NCBI RefSeq assembly: GCF_002311515.1
Contig: NZ_DCAO01000015.1
Location: 1-11,560, forward strand
Source: Thalassospira sp. UBA1131
Lineage (GTDB): Bacteria > Pseudomonadota > Alphaproteobacteria > Rhodospirillales > Thalassospiraceae
Direction of reading: 5' to 3'
DNA: 11,560 bases
A program made the translations under genes and the position numbers. Positions 7,565-11,560 of this stretch are shown here, piece after piece. The notes beneath the pieces are model-generated. The model did no database searches and was not told where the DNA came from. It saw only the letters and a list, made by a program, of their open reading frames with translations. Each line of letters begins with the position of its first letter. Within the stretch, counting starts at the first letter, position 1.

Positions 7565-7591
7565 GATTCAAATCACTGGTAAATTTGAATC
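7565..7591 (+). promoter_or_regulatory. GANTC-tipped 9-bp dyad upstream of fliF
   Basis: GATTCAAAT (7565-7573) and ATTTGAATC (7583-7591) are perfect 9-bp complements with a 9-nt spacer. The outer five bases of each arm are GANTC, the target of the alphaproteobacterial adenine methyltransferase CcrM. It could be a protein-binding dyad whose binding responds to methylation, or a weak RNA hairpin in the fliF leader. I know of no regulator with this exact site. Confidence 0.4.
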
Positions 7592-7728
7592 CGATGACTG
7601 GGCAAAAATTGCCGGTTGTTAACCTGTTCTTCAGCATGGAGAACTATTCGTTGTTAATGCTGGTCGTATTCCGCACGGATCGATCCGCATGGGGACAGTG
7701 GTAAATTTTCGTTTCGGAGCAGTCGAAC

Positions 7729-9378
7729 GTGGGCGGCTTGTTACAAACACTCAAGGGTCTGGGACCGACGCGGCTGATGGCTATCTGCGGCGTGGGCGTG
7801 CTGTTGCTTGTCTTCTTTGCATTCCTGATCATGCGTGTTTCAGCCCCTAATATGGAACTGCTCTATCGCGATCTGGATCCGGCAGACGCCAGCCAGATCG
7901 TCAATCGCCTCGAAGACCAGCAGGTTCAGTACCAGTTGCTGAACAACGGTACCGAAATTCTTGTGCCGGCCGATCAGGTCAACCGCATGCGTCTGACCAT
8001 GGCCGAAAGCGGCCTGCCGACCGGCGGCTCTGTCGGGTACGAAGTATTTGACAATTCCGATGGCTTTGGCGCCACCAGTTTCGAACAGAACATCAACCAT
8101 GTTCGTGCCCTTGAAGGCGAGCTGGCCCGCACGATCGCATCCATTCAGGCGATCCAGCAGGCACGTGTTCATCTGGTTCTGCCAAAACGTCAGATGTTCT
8201 CACGCGAAACCCAGGAAGCCAGTGCCTCTATCGCGGTCAAGATGGCCGGTGGCGAACTGAAACCTGAACAGGTTGTCGCAATTCAGCATCTTGTGGCTGC
8301 CGCAGTGCCCCAGCTTGATCCGGGCAAGGTATCGATCATTGATGAACGCGGCCGGTTGCTTGCGCGCGGTGATGGCGAACAACAGTCGTCGACATTCCTG
8401 ACCCAGACCGCCGATGAAATGCGCATTCGCACCGAAAGCCGCCTGCGCAATACCATCGAAGATCTTCTGTCGCGTTCCCTTGGTTACGGCGAAGTCCGCG
8501 CTGAAGTCTCGGTCGAAATGGACTTCAACAAGATTACGACCGCAAATGAGCGGTTTAATCCGGACGAGCGGGTCATTCGCTCAAGCCAGACGATTGAAGA
8601 AAACGCGACCAATTCCGAGACCGAGGGCACAGATCCGGTAACGCTGCAGAACAATCTGCCAGATGCCAATTTTGATGCCGCCAACGGTGCAGGAACCCAA
8701 AGTCAGGAAAGCCGCACCGAAGAAACGGTTAATTACGAGATTTCCAAAACAACCACCACACAGATCAAGGAAATCGGCGAGATTTCGCGTGTGACGGTGG
8801 CTGTCCTTGTTGATGGCACCTACACCACTGATGAAAATGGCGAGCGCCTGTATCAGGAACGCTCCCCGGAAGACCTTGAAAAGATCGCAGCACTCGTGCG
8901 CAGTGCCATCGGCTATGACCCGCAGCGCAGCGATCAGGTCGAAGTCATCAACATGCAGTTTGCTGATACTGCCGACCTGTTCCCGGATGAAGAGATCGAG
9001 ACGTTCCTTGGCCTCGACAAGGCTGAGATCTTCCGCATCGCCGAAATGCTGGTGCTGGCGATTGTTGCCATCCTTGTCATCCTGCTGGTGGTACGCCCGC
9101 TTCTGACACGTGCGTTCGAAACTCTGCCGAGTGCGGCAGATATGGCACAGCGTCAGCTTCTTGCCGATGACATGACCGCCGACGGCACGCCGGCCCTTGA
9201 AGGTCCGGCGCCTGTTCCGATGGCACCAGGCATGGATGACGGCGAAGAACTGATCAACCTGTCGCAGGTTGAAGGTCGCGTGAAAGCATCCTCGGTCAAG
9301 AAAATTGGCGAGATCGTGGAGAAACACCCGGAAGAAGCTCTCTCGATCATTCGCAACTGGCTGTATCAGGAGAGCTAA
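7729..9378 (+). CDS. fliF: Flagellar MS-ring protein FliF
   Basis: FliF forms the MS ring in the inner membrane, the platform for the C-ring and export gate. Its 549 residues are a normal length (Salmonella 560). TM1 is at about 15-37 (MAICGVGVLLLVFFAFLIM). The YscJ/FliF ring-building region follows (about 45-220, with RVHLVLPKRQMF), then FliF_C (about 240-425) and TM2 at about 440-459 (MLVLAIVAILVILLVVRPLL). The cytoplasmic tail ends with the conserved FliG-binding segment KKIGEIVEKHPEEALSIIRN (about 524-543). The start is GTG: an in-frame stop lies 27 nt upstream, no ATG intervenes, and GGAG (7716-7719) is well spaced. The FliG-binding end is intact although fliG does not follow. Confidence 0.97.
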   Translation: MGGLLQTLKGLGPTRLMAICGVGVLLLVFFAFLIMRVSAPNMELLYRDLDPADASQIVNRLEDQQVQYQLLNNGTEILVPADQVNRMRLTMAESGLPTGGSVGYEVFDNSDGFGATSFEQNINHVRALEGELARTIASIQAIQQARVHLVLPKRQMFSRETQEASASIAVKMAGGELKPEQVVAIQHLVAAAVPQLDPGKVSIIDERGRLLARGDGEQQSSTFLTQTADEMRIRTESRLRNTIEDLLSRSLGYGEVRAEVSVEMDFNKITTANERFNPDERVIRSSQTIEENATNSETEGTDPVTLQNNLPDANFDAANGAGTQSQESRTEETVNYEISKTTTTQIKEIGEISRVTVAVLVDGTYTTDENGERLYQERSPEDLEKIAALVRSAIGYDPQRSDQVEVINMQFADTADLFPDEEIETFLGLDKAEIFRIAEMLVLAIVAILVILLVVRPLLTRAFETLPSAADMAQRQLLADDMTADGTPALEGPAPVPMAPGMDDGEELINLSQVEGRVKASSVKKIGEIVEKHPEEALSIIRNWLYQES

Positions 9379-9387
9379 TTCTCCTGA
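9366..9387 (+). other. Hairpin spanning the fliF stop codon
   Basis: TCAGGAGA (9366-9373) and TCTCCTGA (9380-9387) form a perfect 8-bp stem with a 6-nt loop that contains the fliF TAA stop. No T-run follows. With the second hairpin at 9404 it may mark an mRNA processing or 3'-end point between fliF and fliH. Confidence 0.45.
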
Positions 9388-9403
9388 CAGTTATCGGCTC
9401 ACT

Positions 9404-9429
9404 GGCAGCCGCAGGGCTGCCTTCCTTTT
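9404..9429 (+). terminator. Terminator-like hairpin between fliF and fliH
   Basis: GGCAGCC (9404-9410) and GGCTGCC (9415-9421) form a perfect GC-rich 7-bp stem with a 4-nt loop, followed by TTCCTTTT (9422-9429). The imperfect T-run suggests partial termination (attenuation) between fliF and fliH. The same bases also give a GG-N10-GC arrangement like a weak sigma-54 site, so the element is ambiguous. Confidence 0.55.
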
Positions 9430-9457
9430 GTTGCTCAAGGCGTTTTAGCAGTTCGAT

Positions 9458-10714
9458 ATGACGGCCATTGAAAAGTTCACATTCTCACTCAGCTTCGACG
9501 ATGCCGACAACGTAATCCGTTCGGCAGGCAAAGAGGATGAGCATTACGAACTGAGCACGAAAAAGAAGAAAAAGAAAGAAGAGGAAGCCCCACCGCCCCC
9601 ACCGCCTGTCTATACAGAGGAACAGGGCGCACAGATGGTCGCCGATGCCGAAAAGCGCGGCCACGAACAGGGTTTTGCCGAAGGTCACAAACAAGGCTTT
9701 GACGAAGCCCATCAGCAAATCATGGCGTCGCTTGAAAAGGCGGTTGGCGATGTGGAATCCGAAATTGCTGAAAAGCTCGCCCAGATTGACGAGCAGCAAA
9801 AGCGCGCCAATGCCAAAATCAACGAAGATGCCATTCACGTTGCCCTTGGTGTCATTCGCAAGCTGGCCCCGGCCTGGTCCAAACAGTACCAGATGACCGA
9901 AATCGAAGACATCGTCCGGCAATGTCTTGCCAACCTGTTTGAAGCGCCGAAAGTCATGATCAAGGTTAATCCCGAGCTTGAGACAGAAGTCGGTGCCGCC
10001 GCCCAGCGCATTGCAGACTCCCGGGGCTTTTCCGGCAAGGTTGTTGTGGTTGGCGAACCCGACGTCGCAATGGGTGATTGTCAGGTATCCTGGGGCGATG
10101 GCACGGCGGTTCGCGACAGTGCGCGGATATGGTCGGAAATCAATGCCATCATCGACAATGCACTTACCCTGCATGCAACCGACCATGATCTGCCCGAAAG
10201 CGATATGGGCGATCCCGAAGTTCAGGAAAGCCGCCTCGCCCCCGAGGCGAAAGTCCCGGCACAGCCTTCTGCACCGGTTCAGCCAAGCGGACCGGCACCG
10301 GATCAGGCCGAAACCGTAAATCAGATCACACCCGAGATGCCATCCGCCGAAGAACCTGCTGAGCCCGGCTCTGATACGCAAGAAGGCGATGGCACCGCGG
10401 CGCGGAATATGCAAACATTGCAAGAAGATACGAAGGCTGAATCGGCAACCACCGATGGCGCGATGCACGGACCTGAAACGGACACGACACCGTCGCCACA
10501 GCCGACACCGGAACCAAACATTACAGATCAGGCGGAAAACAAGCCTGAACCACAAAAAGACCAGACAACGGCGACAGCGCAAGGCCCTGCACAGCCTGGT
10601 AATTCCGGCCCGGAAACCGAAAAGACAGCTGCACAGGAAGACCCGACGACCACAGCCGATGAAACGGCTGCTGTGAAGCAACCGACCAAAGACGCAGGAG
10701 ACGAAAATGGCTGA
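9458..10714 (+). CDS. fliH: Flagellar export ATPase regulator FliH with a long C-terminal tail
   Basis: FliH dimers bind and restrain the export ATPase FliI and tether it to FliN of the C-ring. Residues 1-15 (MTAIEKFTFSLSFDD) match alphaproteobacterial FliH starts. Next come a six-Lys run (35-40), Glu (41-43) and six Pro (45-50). The FliH glycine repeat (Gly68, 72, 76, 80) leads into a coiled coil (about 85-120). The conserved C-terminal domain is about 120-237, with GDCQVSWGDGTAVRDSARIW. Residues 240-418 are an added Pro/Glu/Thr/Gln/Ala-rich tail of low complexity; Salmonella FliH has 235 residues in all. The ATG is the first start after an in-frame stop at 9446-9448 but lacks a clear Shine-Dalgarno. 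It overlaps fliN by 8 nt. Confidence 0.92.
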   Translation: MTAIEKFTFSLSFDDADNVIRSAGKEDEHYELSTKKKKKKEEEAPPPPPPVYTEEQGAQMVADAEKRGHEQGFAEGHKQGFDEAHQQIMASLEKAVGDVESEIAEKLAQIDEQQKRANAKINEDAIHVALGVIRKLAPAWSKQYQMTEIEDIVRQCLANLFEAPKVMIKVNPELETEVGAAAQRIADSRGFSGKVVVVGEPDVAMGDCQVSWGDGTAVRDSARIWSEINAIIDNALTLHATDHDLPESDMGDPEVQESRLAPEAKVPAQPSAPVQPSGPAPDQAETVNQITPEMPSAEEPAEPGSDTQEGDGTAARNMQTLQEDTKAESATTDGAMHGPETDTTPSPQPTPEPNITDQAENKPEPQKDQTTATAQGPAQPGNSGPETEKTAAQEDPTTTADETAAVKQPTKDAGDENG

Positions 10715-11069
10715 TGATGACGATCTAGAACTCTCGGAGCTCGACGACGATAACATCGAACTCGAGGGCGAAGGGACCGAACTTCTTGCTGCGGCCGAAG
10801 CCGGCAGCGAGCAGATGAAGACTTCCAAGGATCTCGAAGCCGTGTACGATATTCCCGTTCAGGTTTCGGCAGTTCTTGGCAAAGCAACCATGCAAGTCAG
10901 CCAATTGCTGAAACTTGGTCGTGGTGCCGTGGTAGAGCTTGACCGTAAAGTTGGTGAAGCTATTGATATCTATGTGAACAACCGTCTCGTCGCACGCGGC
11001 GAGGTGGTGGTCGTGGAAGACCGGCTTGGTGTGACCATGACGGAAATCATCAAATCCGAGAAAAGCTAA
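10707..11069 (+). CDS. fliN: Flagellar motor switch protein FliN
   Basis: FliN forms the base of the C-ring with FliM, takes part in rotation switching and docks FliH-FliI. Its 120 residues hold an acidic N-terminus (1-25, beginning MADDDDLELSELDDD), a short linker and the SpoA/FliN domain at about 43-116. The family pattern is clear: YDIPVQVSAVLGKATMQVSQ, then LLKLGRGAVVELDRKVGEAI, a YVNNRLVARGEVVVVED stretch and GVTMTEII. The ATG follows GCAGGAG (10694-10700) by 6 nt and lies inside the end of fliH, so translation is probably coupled. In Caulobacter flbD follows fliN; here a stator gene follows after 21 nt. Confidence 0.96.
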   Translation: MADDDDLELSELDDDNIELEGEGTELLAAAEAGSEQMKTSKDLEAVYDIPVQVSAVLGKATMQVSQLLKLGRGAVVELDRKVGEAIDIYVNNRLVARGEVVVVEDRLGVTMTEIIKSEKS

Positions 11070-11090
11070 CGTAAGAGAGGATATCCGACT

Positions 11091-11560
11091 ATGGCCGAAG
11101 GGGGGACTAAAACGTCGTTTGACATTGCGACAGTCGGGGGACTGGCCATTGGCTTTGCGTTGGTGATTGCGGCAATCATCTTTGGTGGGTCGCCGGGTGC
11201 GTTTATCGATATCCCCTCTGTCCTGATTGTTATCGGCGGTACAGCAGCCATTACGGCTGTCAGCTTTGCGCTGGGCGAGTTTCTCGGCTCTGGCAAAGTG
11301 CTGATGCGCACGATTTTCCACAAATCGCGCAATCCAGCGGATGCGGCACTTCAAATTCTTCAGCTTGCCGAAATCGCCCGCAAAGGCGGTGTTCTGTCCC
11401 TTCAAGGGCATCTTGATAGCCTGCAAAGCGAAGAATACCTTTGGAAAGGCTTGTCGCTCGTCGTTGACGGCACCCCGCCCGAGGAAGTCGAAGCCATCAT
11501 GCGCAAGGACATGAACGCCACCATCGGCCGCCACCAGAAAGGTGCCAACATCATGAAAAA
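11091..11560 (+). CDS. motA: Flagellar stator subunit MotA/PomA (5' part)
   Basis: The reading frame runs from ATG 11091 to the window end (156 codons, no stop). MotA/PomA proteins form the ion channel of the stator with MotB/PomB and push on FliG. TM1 is at about 12-33. The family loop GGSPGAFIDIPSVLIVIGGT (32-51) leads into TM2 at about 41-61. The cytoplasmic domain contains AEIARKGGVLSLQGHL and LSLVVDGTPPEEVEAIMRKD. The short N-terminus and these motifs resemble the PomA/MotP branch (Na+-driven in Vibrio) more than enteric MotA, so sodium drive is possible but not shown. TM3 and TM4 lie outside the window. A purine-rich Shine-Dalgarno (AGAGAGG, 11074-11080) precedes the start by 10 nt. Confidence 0.93.
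   Translation, partial: MAEGGTKTSFDIATVGGLAIGFALVIAAIIFGGSPGAFIDIPSVLIVIGGTAAITAVSFALGEFLGSGKVLMRTIFHKSRNPADAALQILQLAEIARKGGVLSLQGHLDSLQSEEYLWKGLSLVVDGTPPEEVEAIMRKDMNATIGRHQKGANIMK

Larger units (their letters stand above)
7423..7728 (+). other. Intergenic region between flgE and fliF (306 nt)
   Basis: This is the only gap over 300 nt and no credible gene lies in it. In order it holds a 10-bp inverted repeat (7431-7460), the flgE terminator (7481-7508), a candidate sigma-70-like promoter (7515-7543), a 9-bp dyad tipped by two GANTC sites (7565-7591), two small dyads (GGCAA/TTGCC at 7601-7613 and GGTT/AACC at 7614-7624), and the fliF Shine-Dalgarno GGAG (7716-7719). It marks the border between the hook operon and the MS-ring/motor operon. 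Confidence 0.8.

Noticed and set aside
7599..7612. Sigma-54-like TGG...TTGC upstream of fliF
   Set aside because: GG and GC are only 9 nt apart; sigma-54 promoters need 10. The match comes from the small GGCAA/TTGCC dyad.
7619..7657. TTAA motifs upstream of fliF considered as a CtrA site
   Set aside because: The two TTAA motifs (7619 and 7654) are 31 nt apart, not the 7-nt spacing of the CtrA consensus TTAA-N7-TTAA.
7661..7674. Second sigma-54-like TGGTCG...CCGC upstream of fliF
   Set aside because: Spacing is again 9 nt and the -12 block is poor.
8581..9327. A 248-codon minus-strand frame opposite fliF
   Set aside because: No recognisable domain and a His/Arg/Cys-rich composition; fully covered by the conserved C-terminal half of FliF.
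9485..10828. A 447-codon open frame on the minus strand opposite fliH and fliN
   Set aside because: Its translation is Cys/Arg/Phe/Gly-rich with no family signature, and the + strand carries clear FliH and FliN. It is a shadow of low stop frequency on the opposite strand.
1..11560. Search by eye for mobile elements, CRISPR arrays, tRNA genes or a defence system
   Set aside because: The window is nearly filled by co-directional flagellar genes with normal spacing; no transposase, regular repeat array, tRNA-like fold or foreign gene was seen.

Overview
The window is a chromosomal block of flagellar genes, all on the + strand. They encode the filament end and cap, the hook and its length control, the MS ring, the export-ATPase regulator, the C-ring and the stator. 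Three things point to an alphaproteobacterium, probably a marine Rhodospirillales member close to Thalassospira: the character of the proteins (alphaproteobacterial FliF and FliH types, and a stator subunit closer to Na+-type PomA than to enteric MotA), the moderate GC content, and the GANTC sites upstream of fliF. The genus is an inference from protein character only.

Region 1 (1-3022) is the filament module. It holds the last codons of a flagellin gene, then flaG, fliD (cap) and fliS (flagellin chaperone), and ends at a very strong intrinsic terminator after fliS. A near-perfect sigma-54 (-24/-12) promoter lies between flaG and fliD, so fliD-fliS can be transcribed separately from flagellin-flaG.

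Region 2 (3023-7508) is the hook module: fliK (hook length), flgD (hook cap) and flgE (hook protein). A second sigma-54 promoter stands in front of fliK and a strong terminator follows flgE, so the three genes form a well-bounded operon. A small hairpin covers part of the flgE Shine-Dalgarno sequence.

Region 3 (7509-11560) is the basal-body/motor module: a 306-nt intergenic region, then fliF (MS ring, GTG start), fliH, fliN and the start of a motA/pomA-type stator gene cut by the window end. fliG, often found between fliF and fliH, is absent here. The 79-nt fliF-fliH gap instead holds two hairpins, one terminator-like. FliH carries a long disordered C-terminal tail of about 175 residues that runs into an 8-nt overlap with fliN.

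No RNA genes, insertion sequences, CRISPR arrays or pseudogenes were seen. The gene content is ordinary flagellar machinery. The less ordinary points are the promoter layout, the missing fliG, a flagellin-IN-like module shared by FliD and FlgE, the FliH tail with its Lys/Glu/Pro block, and a GANTC-tipped dyad upstream of fliF.
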